5,943 bases of DNA from positions 1 through 5,943 of the forward strand of contig JABJAS010000216.1 in assembly GCA_018666055.1 (NCBI GenBank). Reading direction: 5' to 3'. How positions within the stretch are numbered: the first letter of the stretch is position 1; each line of letters starts with the position of its first letter. A program made the translations under genes and the position numbers. Of this stretch, positions 1-5,866 are shown in pieces. This stretch comes from Halieaceae bacterium (GTDB lineage Bacteria; Pseudomonadota; Gammaproteobacteria; Pseudomonadales; Halieaceae). Below the pieces are notes generated by a model that had not been told where the DNA came from, searched no databases, and saw only the letters and a program-made list of their open reading frames with translations.

Positions 1-852
1 ACTCAGCGGTAAGAAAATCGCCGCGATGAGCGAAAAGAGATACGTAGTACGATTGAGCCGCGCACTCAGAATATTGGCGATTTCATCTTGCACAGCTTGC
101 GCGCGATCCTTAACCGCCTGCAGTTCTTCAACGAATCGAATGACGTGGTTTTGAGCTTCGAGCAGTCGTCGCCTGTGTTCAGCTGTGAGCCAAGCAAATT
201 TAGTTTCGACCAGCTGCCCGATCAGCTTCTGTTGGGGCATCAAAAATCGATGGAAGATAATCGATTTTCGCCGCATGGAAACGATGATGTCGCGAAGACC
301 CTCAATTTCCATTTGCAGAATGCAGTCCTCAACCGCGTCGATACCGTCGATCAAGTCATCTACAACGGGGGATAAGCGGCTGATCGAACTCTCGATAAAG
401 CCAGTAATGAGGTCTCCGACGTCAGTGGGTCCGTCGCCAGATTGAAGCCGATGGCGCATTTCATCGACGCCTTTCAAGTTGCGCAGTTGAACAGAAATGA
501 AGCGCGTTTCTTCCATCCAGATGCGAATGGATACCATATCCTCGGGGTCGGCATTATCGTTCAAATTAACGCCCCGCAGGATGAGCAGTACACCCTGATC
601 TTGGGTCAGGATGCGAGGGCGAGTATCCGGTGCGAGTAACGCCGTCACTAGGGTGGCGTTAGGCAAATGGGCCACATCGGATAACCAGGCTTCTGTGGCC
701 GGCGCATTGGCATTTAAATGTATCCACACGGGTGAGGATGTGGTGCCCACTTTGGCTGATGTCAAATCGTGCAGGGGTGTGCCGGATCCATTGCCATCAA
801 GAGAATAGGCGCAGAGGATTGACGCTTGCTCGTTCACGATCGATTCTGACAT
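1..852 (-). CDS. zntB: ZntB/CorA-family metal-ion (probably zinc) transporter, 3' end cut off by window edge
   Basis: My reverse-strand translation gives 284 codons with no stop, from ATG at 852-850 to the window edge. A purine-rich AGGGGAG lies about 10 bases upstream of the start. Residues about 76-112 (TRPRILTQDQGVLLILRGVN, then ADPEDMVSIRIW) match the cytoplasmic domain typical of ZntB. Residues about 150-265 are the long charged helices of the CorA fold. From about residue 266, LNRTTYLFSLIAAIFLPLS is the start of the first membrane helix of ZntB/CorA proteins. The GxN-type pore motif and second membrane helix would follow beyond the left edge; roughly 40-45 residues are missing compared with the usual length of about 325. 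The family forms inner-membrane pentamers that move divalent cations, and ZntB is linked to zinc. The family call is firm; the zinc specificity is from homology only. It lies 58 bases downstream of the decarboxylase on the same strand. Confidence 0.9.
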   Translation of the reverse strand, partial: MSESIVNEQASILCAYSLDGNGSGTPLHDLTSAKVGTTSSPVWIHLNANAPATEAWLSDVAHLPNATLVTALLAPDTRPRILTQDQGVLLILRGVNLNDNADPEDMVSIRIWMEETRFISVQLRNLKGVDEMRHRLQSGDGPTDVGDLITGFIESSISRLSPVVDDLIDGIDAVEDCILQMEIEGLRDIIVSMRRKSIIFHRFLMPQQKLIGQLVETKFAWLTAEHRRRLLEAQNHVIRFVEELQAVKDRAQAVQDEIANILSARLNRTTYLFSLIAAIFLPLS

Positions 853-910
853 CTGCTCAGCGCTCCCCTTGCAAGAATAGCTTACCTTGTCAGGCACTTT
901 ATTTAATCTA

Positions 911-2257
911 TCACAAGGATTCGAGCACCTGCTGAATGTCATCGCTGCTGGTTCGAGGATTGACGACACAAAACCTCAGGACCGTCTCGCCTTCGTGCTT
1001 AGTCGGGGTAACAAGGGCAATGCCACTTTCCAATAACTGACTGCTCCAGGACTTGTAGTCGTCAGGGGTCCAGCCAAGTCGTCGAAACACACAAATAGAA
1101 AGTTGCTGGTCAGTTACGAGCTCCAAGTGGGGATGTGCGTCGATCATGGTTGCTGCCTCGCGCGCTCGATCGAGTGTCACCTCAACGGCGTCTGCGTAGG
1201 CCTGTGTGCCATGCACCGCGAGGCTGAACCAGAAGGGCAGCCCGCGTGCCCGTCGCGATAGGTGGTGTGCGTAGTCGCTGGGATTCCATGTGCCATCATA
1301 GTAGACCTCGAGGTAATCACCGTGCTGTCGGTGGGCTCGCCGTGCTTTCGCGGGGTCCGCATAGATGAGTGCGCAGCAGTCAAAGGGGGCGAACAGCCAT
1401 TTATGAGGGTCCACAATGAAGCTGTCCGCTGTTTCAATGCCGTTAAACAGCATTCTGGCTGAGGGAGCTGCGAGCGCCGCGCCGCCGTAAGCGCCATCGA
1501 CGTGATACCACACGGCGTTTTGCTTGCAGATGGCGCCAATGCCTTCTAGGTCGTCGATGATACCGAGATTGGTGGTGCCTGCAGTGCAGGCGACGGCAAA
1601 CAGTCGCGCCCGATCGCTATCGCTAAGCGCTGCCATAGTGGCCGCGACATCGGCACCGGTCAGTCGATGACCGCCTCATTGAATGAGGTCCGCATCCATC
1701 ACGTGGGCGGCTTGTTGAACCGAAGCGTGCGCCCCTCGGGAGGACAGTATTAATCCTCGTTGTGTCGCGTGATCAGGTTGCTTTTGGCGCCAGTCGTGAC
1801 GCGCAGCCACTAATGCGGATAAGTTCCCCGCGGTCCCGCCGCTGACGAACACGCCTCCCGCCTCAGGAGGAAAGCCGGCGATATCTGAAATCCATCGCAG
1901 GGCTTGATTCTCTGCATAGATTGCTCCAGCACCCTCTAGCCAGCTGCTGGCACAAATGTTGGATGCGCCTACGACCAGGTCGAACAGGGTGGACACGTCT
2001 GTCGGGGCGGTCGGCACGAAGGCCAGATATCGGGGGTGATCTTCAGAGATGCAGGCCGGCGCCAGCGTGTCGATGAACAGCCTCAACGCGGTTTCGCCGC
2101 CTAACCCAGACTCAGTAATCGTTTGCCCAGCGGCGGCCTCCAGCGCGGCTTGCGACAGAGGGTGATCCAGTTCAGGCGGATCCATTTTGAGCCGGTCCAT
2201 TGTGTAGGTGAGGATCTCCCTAGAGAGTGCCTCGATTTCGGGTGTGACTCGATGCAT
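911..2257 (-). pseudogene. PLP-dependent group II (aromatic-L-amino-acid-type) decarboxylase interrupted by one in-frame TGA
   Basis: Two open segments lie in the same reading frame: 2257-1676 (193 codons, ending in TGA at 1678-1676) and the stretch from 1675 to the TGA at 911-913. Read through, they make a 448-position protein, normal for this family. Before the stop are HPRYLAF (residues 74-80), the SGGTAGN loop (139-145) and RGAH (H177, expected to stack on the PLP ring). After it are GGHRLTG (195-201), CTAGTTNLG, HVDGAYGG (D254, contacting the PLP pyridine nitrogen) and DPHKW (K286, the Schiff-base lysine). The C-terminal part, including the RFCVVNPRTS segment, is also intact. The break falls between two conserved blocks, so this was one gene. 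The first internal ATG after the stop (1636) has no visible ribosome site, and either half alone lacks an essential part of the active site. The start has only a weak AGG upstream. The family decarboxylates amino acids to amines; the substrate here cannot be read. A real nonsense mutation and a base-call error are both possible. Confidence 0.85.
1657..1678 (-). other. In-frame TGA followed by a short perfect hairpin
   Basis: On the minus strand the TGA (1678-1676) is followed after two bases by CGGTCA (1673-1668), a five-base loop TCGAC (1667-1663) and TGACCG (1662-1657), a perfect 6-bp stem. It sits inside the decarboxylase coding region, where the sequence also encodes the conserved HRLTG block. 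The hairpin is visible in the sequence. Any effect on termination or readthrough is speculation, and it lacks the spacing and loop of a bacterial SECIS element. Confidence 0.4.
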
Positions 2258-2446
2258 GACAACAACCTATACCGATTATAATGTGGACGTGGATATTTGC
2301 GCGTTTTGCGGCCATTGAGTGACCATGAGCTTGGCAAAAGGGGCTTCCCACGCGCTGCTTAATATAACCTCGCCATTATGCGTTAAGCGAATGGAAAAGA
2401 TCATTCTATCTATGGGGTATTGCTCACAGAAACGGAATCTTTAGTC

Positions 2447-2466
2447 GGCAAAGCGATCGTTTCGCC
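2447..2466. promoter_or_regulatory. Imperfect 20-bp palindrome, possible operator
   Basis: The sequence GGCAAAGCGATCGTTTCGCC is a dyad in which 8 of 10 positions pair, centred on CGATCG. It lies about 190 bases upstream of the decarboxylase start in otherwise featureless intergenic DNA. No regulator can be named, and a palindrome of this quality can arise by chance. Confidence 0.25.
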
Positions 2467-2540
2467 AACTGTGCCTCGGTCGAGATCGCATGATTGCGAA
2501 TGATGGCTTGGTGCCACACCGCGCCTTGAAAAAGTCCTTC

Positions 2541-2571
2541 TAAAAGACGCTAACCTCGTTATCAGGCTAGC
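2541..2571 (-). terminator. Probable rho-independent terminator of the desaturase gene
   Basis: On the minus strand, starting 3 bases after the desaturase stop codon, GCTAGCCT (2571-2564) pairs with AGGTTAGC (2556-2549) as an 8-bp stem with one G-U pair and a 7-base loop (GATAACG). It is followed by GTCTTTTA. The stem is moderate and the T-run short (four), so termination may be partial, but position and strand fit the end of the desaturase transcript. Confidence 0.6.
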
Positions 2572-2574
2572 ACC

Positions 2575-3903
2575 CTAAGCAACAGACATATTGGCTTGTT
2601 TGAGTTCGGACAGCGCGGTAAAAAACGCTTCACGCTTCGCTTTAAGCCGCTTTCGGGCGTCTTGCATCTCAGCACGGACAGCCTCTCTTCGAACCCGCAG
2701 ATCGAGCAGAAGTTCCTCATGGGTGACCCCCATACGTTCGCGCGCAGCGGCCATCTTATCGGCACCGGCTTGACGTATTTGCTGTGTCAGTCTGATTTTT
2801 TCCAGCTTAAATTGATCCCATGTTTGCGCTGCGGCAAGCCACTCGTCCCCCAGTAGCGCGAGCCTATCCTCCCAGCGCTGCCACACCATAGATTGCGATT
2901 TTGCTTTTGTGTCGCGCACTTTGCGGCGGGTGATAATTTGCGCCTCTTGCCATCGGCTTGCGCGATTGAGTCCTTTAACGAGTCCCATAGCACGGAGCGA
3001 TAAAATGACATAGCGGGTAGGGTCCAGCACCCAGCCAGTCCAGCCAAACCCGTTACGAAAATCCCTCGGGTGGTCGTGATGATCGGCATGGTGGTTCCCC
3101 TCTCCCAGTGGACCCAGCCAGATATAGTTATTTTTTGCCGAACTGATCAGGCCTTTTTTAAAGCCCCACATGTGCGTCACGCTGTTGACCGTCCAGGTGT
3201 TGTGATGCGCAAGGACATAGCCCCCACTACTTGCGACCAGTAAACAAAAACCGCCCAGCCACCCCGCGAGGCCGATACCGAGAGCAATGGGCAGTAAAAA
3301 GTTGGCGAGAATGAGCAGTGGCACATAGTGCTTATCTTGCCAAATGATGGCCGGATGCATCTTGGCGTTCATAGCGGCGTCAAACTCTCGCGAGTCAGGG
3401 TGATTGAACAAATAGGTCAGCATGTGAGACCACAGAAAGTTGCGCCAGCCGGTATCAAACCAAGTGGTCGAATAGGGGTCGAGGTGATGCTGACCTGTTT
3501 TATCAACCGCGTGATGGATGACGTGCTGTGCCGACCACCGCCTCACGCTCCCTTGTAAGGCAAACAGTTGTAGCCCTAAAAAGACGATATGTGTTGGTAG
3601 TCGAATATCCTTGGCTGCGCGGTGAGCAATCAGTCGGTGGCTGTAAGCGGTGGTTGCGATCGCGGCAATCAACGCGTGCACTAGTGTCCAAGCCAACATC
3701 ACTTTCCACAGGCCAGCTGGTGCATAAACATAAGCTAGGGGCGTCAGGATCAGCACCAAGCAATGGCTGATGATCAGAAATGCAGCGATGCCCCAATCGA
3801 TGCTGAACCCCGCTTTAAACAGGTCGCTGAAGCGGCGAAAAATGGGCGCGTGAGAGGTTGGTGCGTGTTTGTGCTGACAGGCTGTGGTGCTGTGGTCGTT
3901 CAT
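2575..3903 (-). CDS. Membrane fatty-acid (acyl-CoA delta-9-type) desaturase with charged C-terminal extension
   Basis: This 442-residue protein has the landmarks of membrane di-iron acyl-CoA desaturases: HRLIAH (H89-H94, HX4H), HVIHH (127-131, HX2HH), the NSVTH segment (N240, H244), and a third histidine box around 268-276 in GEGNHHADHH, followed by RDFRNG. Hydrophobic helices lie at about 37-60, 66-86, 103-119 and 192-234. Family members put a cis double bond into acyl chains using O2 and electrons from a redox partner, adjusting membrane fluidity. The catalytic domain ends near residue 310. Residues about 315-442 form a charged tail rich in R, K, E, Q and A, predicted helical or coiled-coil, that typical short bacterial desaturases lack. 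The third box appears one residue longer than the usual GEG-x-HxxHH pattern. I see no strong ribosome site before ATG 3903, but the frame opens just there. It follows ald by 125 bases on the same strand and has its own candidate promoter and terminator. Exact substrate and double-bond position are unknown. Confidence 0.9.
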   Translation of the reverse strand: MNDHSTTACQHKHAPTSHAPIFRRFSDLFKAGFSIDWGIAAFLIISHCLVLILTPLAYVYAPAGLWKVMLAWTLVHALIAAIATTAYSHRLIAHRAAKDIRLPTHIVFLGLQLFALQGSVRRWSAQHVIHHAVDKTGQHHLDPYSTTWFDTGWRNFLWSHMLTYLFNHPDSREFDAAMNAKMHPAIIWQDKHYVPLLILANFLLPIALGIGLAGWLGGFCLLVASSGGYVLAHHNTWTVNSVTHMWGFKKGLISSAKNNYIWLGPLGEGNHHADHHDHPRDFRNGFGWTGWVLDPTRYVILSLRAMGLVKGLNRASRWQEAQIITRRKVRDTKAKSQSMVWQRWEDRLALLGDEWLAAAQTWDQFKLEKIRLTQQIRQAGADKMAAARERMGVTHEELLLDLRVRREAVRAEMQDARKRLKAKREAFFTALSELKQANMSVA

Positions 3904-3921
3904 GACTCAAAGATATTTCAT

Positions 3922-3939
3922 CTAAAAATTTGATTTTAG
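3922..3939. promoter_or_regulatory. Inverted repeat, candidate operator of the desaturase promoter
   Basis: CTAAAA (3922-3927) and TTTTAG (3934-3939) form a perfect 6-bp inverted repeat around ATTTGA, ending 19 bases before the desaturase start. It overlaps the proposed -10 box and start of transcription, where a repressor would act. Bacterial desaturase genes are often controlled by TetR-type fatty-acid-responsive repressors, but no such regulator gene is in the window and I do not recognise this site as one of theirs. Being AT-only apart from its ends, it could be chance. Confidence 0.3.
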
Positions 3940-3961
3940 GCGGTGGCGATAAGCCAAGCAA
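3933..3961 (-). promoter_or_regulatory. Candidate sigma-70 promoter of the desaturase gene
   Basis: On the minus strand, TTGCTT (3961-3956) stands 17 bases before TAAAAT (3938-3933), giving 3 of 6 and 5 of 6 matches to the -35 and -10 consensus. Transcription would begin near 3926, leaving a leader of about 23 bases before ATG 3903. This supports expression of the desaturase independently of ald. It is a pattern match only. Confidence 0.4.
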
Positions 3962-4028
3962 CCGCGCCCGACCAGTGAGCCGTCATGAAGACCTTAAAAA
4001 AGTGCTTTATGCCCATCTATCGCCTTGA

Positions 4029-5177
4029 TTATGCAGCGTTACCTAGGGTGCGTGATGGGTCAGAAAGCGGGTTTGCCGGCTGCTGTGTTCCCGCGCTCGC
4101 GAGCGCCGCTGCCACTGCCGGGTGCGTGATTTTTCCAGCACGAATATTCAAGCCATTAGCAAAGTGGGGATCCTCCTGCAGTAGCGTGCCAAGGTCGCCC
4201 TTAGCGAGGCGCTGAATGTAGGGCAATGTGGCGTTGGTCAAAGCCATTGTGGCGGTGCGCGCCACGGCGCCCGGCATATTCGCAACACAGTAATGCACGA
4301 TCTGATCGATGACGTAGGTGGGATCGGCATGCGTTGTGGGCGTTGATGTTTCGAAGCAACCGCCCTGATCGATGGCGACATCGACCATCACGGCGCCGGG
4401 TTTCATGTTCTTGAGCATTGGGCGCGTGATGAGCTTGGGTGCTGACGCGCCTGGAATGAGTACCGCACCAATAATGAGGTCGGCATCACTGGCGGATTGC
4501 TCGATGGCCTCTGTGGTGGAATAGATGGTGCGCAGTCGCCCGTTGTATTGCTCATCCAGTTCAGTGAGGCGTTTGACCGATCGATCAATCACGGTGACAT
4601 CTGCGCCCATGCCGAGTGCCATGCGGATTGCATTGGTGCCGACAACCCCGCCTCCGAGGATCAGCACTTGCGCGGAAGGCACACCGGGAACCCCCCCCAG
4701 TAAAGTCCCGTTACCCCCTTGATGAATCTCCATGTGGTGCGCTCCTGCCTGCACCGATAGTCGTCCTGCCACTACGCTCATGGGCGCGAGAAGCGGCAGG
4801 CCACCTTCTGGGGAGGTAATCGTTTCGTAGGCGATGCAACTGGCACCTGATGCCATGAGTAACTGCGCCTGTTCGGGGTCAGCAGCTAGGTGGAGGTAGG
4901 TGAACAGGATCTGATCGGCGTGCAGAAGATGACACTCCTGTGCTTGCGGCTCCTTGACTTTGACGATCATGTCGCAGTGGGCAAATAATGCTTCTGGGGT
5001 CTCAATCACTTGGCCCCCTGCATCGCGGTACATGTCGTCCGTTAGGCCAATGCGAGCGCCGCACTGGGTTTCTACTTGGACGGTATTACCTGCCGCAACG
5101 AGCTCCCGGACGCCGGCGGGCGTCATACCGACACGGCATTCCTGCGGCTTGATTTCCTTGGGTACGCCAATCTGCAT
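4029..5177 (-). CDS. ald: Alanine dehydrogenase (NAD+-dependent)
   Basis: This 382-residue protein is close to the usual length of about 371 and opens with [17 protein letters not shown], the signature N-terminus of alanine dehydrogenases. The known catalytic and pyruvate-binding positions fall at the expected numbers: R15, K75 (in KVKEPQ), H96 (in YLHLA) and D270 (in AIDQGG). The Rossmann glycine motif GGGVVG (175-180) binds NAD. The enzyme reversibly oxidatively deaminates L-alanine to pyruvate and ammonia in the cytoplasm, usually as a hexamer, letting cells use alanine as carbon and nitrogen source or recycle NADH. The start ATG (5177) has an AGGA element about 10 bases upstream. It is divergent from the Lrp-family gene, the classic arrangement for local amino-acid-responsive control. 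A run of eight G (coding strand; 4691-4698) lies at codons 160-163, just before the NAD domain. The C-terminal 15 or so residues are variable tail. I see no convincing terminator in the 125 bases downstream. Confidence 0.97.
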   Translation of the reverse strand: MQIGVPKEIKPQECRVGMTPAGVRELVAAGNTVQVETQCGARIGLTDDMYRDAGGQVIETPEALFAHCDMIVKVKEPQAQECHLLHADQILFTYLHLAADPEQAQLLMASGASCIAYETITSPEGGLPLLAPMSVVAGRLSVQAGAHHMEIHQGGNGTLLGGVPGVPSAQVLILGGGVVGTNAIRMALGMGADVTVIDRSVKRLTELDEQYNGRLRTIYSTTEAIEQSASDADLIIGAVLIPGASAPKLITRPMLKNMKPGAVMVDVAIDQGGCFETSTPTTHADPTYVIDQIVHYCVANMPGAVARTATMALTNATLPYIQRLAKGDLGTLLQEDPHFANGLNIRAGKITHPAVAAALASAGTQQPANPLSDPSRTLGNAA

Positions 5178-5234
5178 CGGTTTGATTCCTGAGGTTCAAA
5201 TGTGACCGGATTTTTGCTGAAAAACGAGGAGACG

Positions 5235-5345
5235 AAAAGGCTATATTAACTTTAAAAATAAATTTAAAAGGCTAATTACAATAAAAATATAAATATAAAA
5301 AGTGATATTAACTATCAGAATCGGATTTGTAGGCTTATTATCTGG
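5235..5345. repeat. Four 31-bp-phased motif copies, probable Lrp-family binding array
   Basis: Related motifs begin at 5238 (AGGCTATATTAACT), 5269 (AGGCTAATTACAAT), 5300 (AAGTGATATTAACT) and 5331 (AGGCTTATTATCTG), each exactly 31 bp after the last. The 9-mer AAAAGGCTA occurs at 5235 and 5266 (31 bp apart) and ATATTAACT at 5243 and 5305 (62 bp apart). Thirty-one base pairs is about three helical turns, so the copies face the same side of the helix. Lrp-family proteins bind as dimers assembled into octamers and occupy phased sites in this way. The third copy contains the dyad AGT-N7-ACT (5301-5313). Similarity to the E. coli Lrp consensus is only partial. The repeats are seen directly; the binding role is inferred. 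Confidence 0.6.
5312..5341 (+). promoter_or_regulatory. Candidate lrp promoter with good -10 and weak -35
   Basis: TATTAT (5336-5341) matches the -10 consensus at five of six positions and lies about 43 bases before the lrp start. The best -35 is CTATCA (5312-5317), only 3 of 6, at 18-bp spacing. The fourth phased repeat (5331) covers the -10, which would suit autorepression by the gene's own product, as is common in this family. Pattern match only. Confidence 0.3.
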
Positions 5346-5383
5346 ATAAAGCCCCTCTGTGTGAGGAGCCCTCGGGAGGCGCA

Positions 5384-5866
5384 ATGGGATTCAATGAGTC
5401 AAATCAACTAGACCGTATTGATCGCAATATTGTTCGTTTGCTTCAGCGCGATGCGCGCATCGCTCACACTGAGTTGGCGCGCCGGGTGGGCTTGAGCACC
5501 ACGCCTTGCAAGGAGCGGGTGCGCCGGTTGGAGCGGGAGGGCGTGATTCAGCATTATCAGGCTGTGCTGGATCCTGCCGCACTGAATCGTGCGCTCGTTG
5601 TTTTTGTACAGATTAGGCTGAACAGAACATCGCAGGACATCTTTGAGGAATTTACACTAGCGGCGCTCGATTTGCCGGAAGTGCAGGAGTGTTACTTGGT
5701 GTCAGGCAACTTTGATTATCTGATCAAAGCGAGAGTGGCGGATATGAATGCGTATCGCCGCTTACTCGGTGAAACGCTATTAACGCTGCCAGGCGTACAG
5801 GAATCAACGAGCTATGTGGTCATGGAGCAAGTCAAAGAATCATTGATGCTGCCGGTGCCGCCATAG
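5384..5866 (+). CDS. lrp: Lrp/AsnC-family transcriptional regulator, close to leucine-responsive regulatory protein
   Basis: This 160-residue protein has the full Lrp layout. It opens with LDRIDRNIVRLLQRDARI and an N-terminal winged helix-turn-helix at about 28-55 (TELARRVGLSTTPCKERVRR). A linker strand (LDPAALNRALVVFVQIRLN) leads to the RAM/AsnC ligand-binding and assembly domain at about 70-155, including the effector-loop motif VSGNFDYL (106-113), MNAYRRLLGETLL and YVVMEQVK. From memory it is very similar to E. coli Lrp along its length, so the specific name is reasonable rather than just 'AsnC family'. Such proteins form octamers that bind DNA cooperatively and respond to leucine or alanine. 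The start is well set by GGGAGG about six bases upstream. It is divergent from ald and probably controls both ald and itself through the phased repeats between them. Whether it acts globally as in enterics or as a local ald regulator cannot be read from the sequence. Confidence 0.95.
   Translation: MGFNESNQLDRIDRNIVRLLQRDARIAHTELARRVGLSTTPCKERVRRLEREGVIQHYQAVLDPAALNRALVVFVQIRLNRTSQDIFEEFTLAALDLPEVQECYLVSGNFDYLIKARVADMNAYRRLLGETLLTLPGVQESTSYVVMEQVKESLMLPVPP

Larger units (their letters stand above)
2258..2574. other. 317-base intergenic region between desaturase and decarboxylase
   Basis: I find no convincing gene here; the open frames on both strands are short and lack recognisable sequence. 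It holds the probable desaturase terminator at its right end, a 20-bp imperfect palindrome at 2447-2466, and, close to the decarboxylase start, TATAAT on the minus strand (2280-2275). That TATAAT has no recognisable -35 box at the right distance and would leave a leader of only about 10 bases, so I do not call it a promoter. Confidence 0.5.
5178..5383. promoter_or_regulatory. Divergent ald/lrp control region
   Basis: This 206-base spacer separates the two start codons and must carry both promoters. Its central part (about 5235-5345) is extremely AT-rich compared with the flanking genes, as is common for DNA that bends around Lrp-type proteins. It contains the 31-bp phased repeats listed separately and a small hairpin sequence in the ald leader (TTTTT/AAAAA around GCTG, 5211-5224). 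I could not pick a convincing ald promoter among the many A/T hexamers. Confidence 0.7.

Noticed and set aside
853..910. CTGACA as a -35 box for the transporter gene
   Set aside because: No acceptable -10 lies 16-18 bases downstream, so a separate promoter in this 58-base gap is not supported.
88..935. Several plus-strand open frames of 65-95 codons at 88-375, 442-639, 611-808 and 732-935
   Set aside because: They lie opposite the clear ZntB reading frame, or run from it into the decarboxylase end, and show no recognisable protein sequence.
911..1636. A separate 241-residue decarboxylase gene starting at ATG 1636
   Set aside because: It would begin inside a conserved block, lacks the N-terminal half of the active site, and has no ribosome site; it is the downstream part of the interrupted gene.
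1676..1678. TGA read as selenocysteine
   Set aside because: The following hairpin starts too close to the TGA and lacks the GGUCU-type loop and bulged U of bacterial SECIS elements, and I know of no selenoproteins in this decarboxylase family.
911..2257. TGA read as tryptophan (alternative genetic code)
   Set aside because: TGA would only be read through here and at 911-913, where a TAG follows at once. The other genes end in TAG or TAA, so stops do not settle it. However, every tryptophan in the desaturase and other genes is TGG and the coding DNA is GC-rich, unlike organisms with that code.
2486..2499. Small hairpin TCGCA-TGAT-TGCGA in the intergenic gap
   Set aside because: A five-pair stem with no T-run or conserved context is too weak to call a terminator or operator.
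4005..4015. T-run near the ald end as a terminator
   Set aside because: On the minus strand GCACTTTTTT follows the ald stop, but no GC-rich stem precedes it.
3985..4215. Plus-strand 76-codon frame [20 protein letters not shown]...
   Set aside because: Its start is plausible-looking, but most of it is antisense to the 3' end of ald, there is no clear ribosome site, and the sequence resembles no known family.
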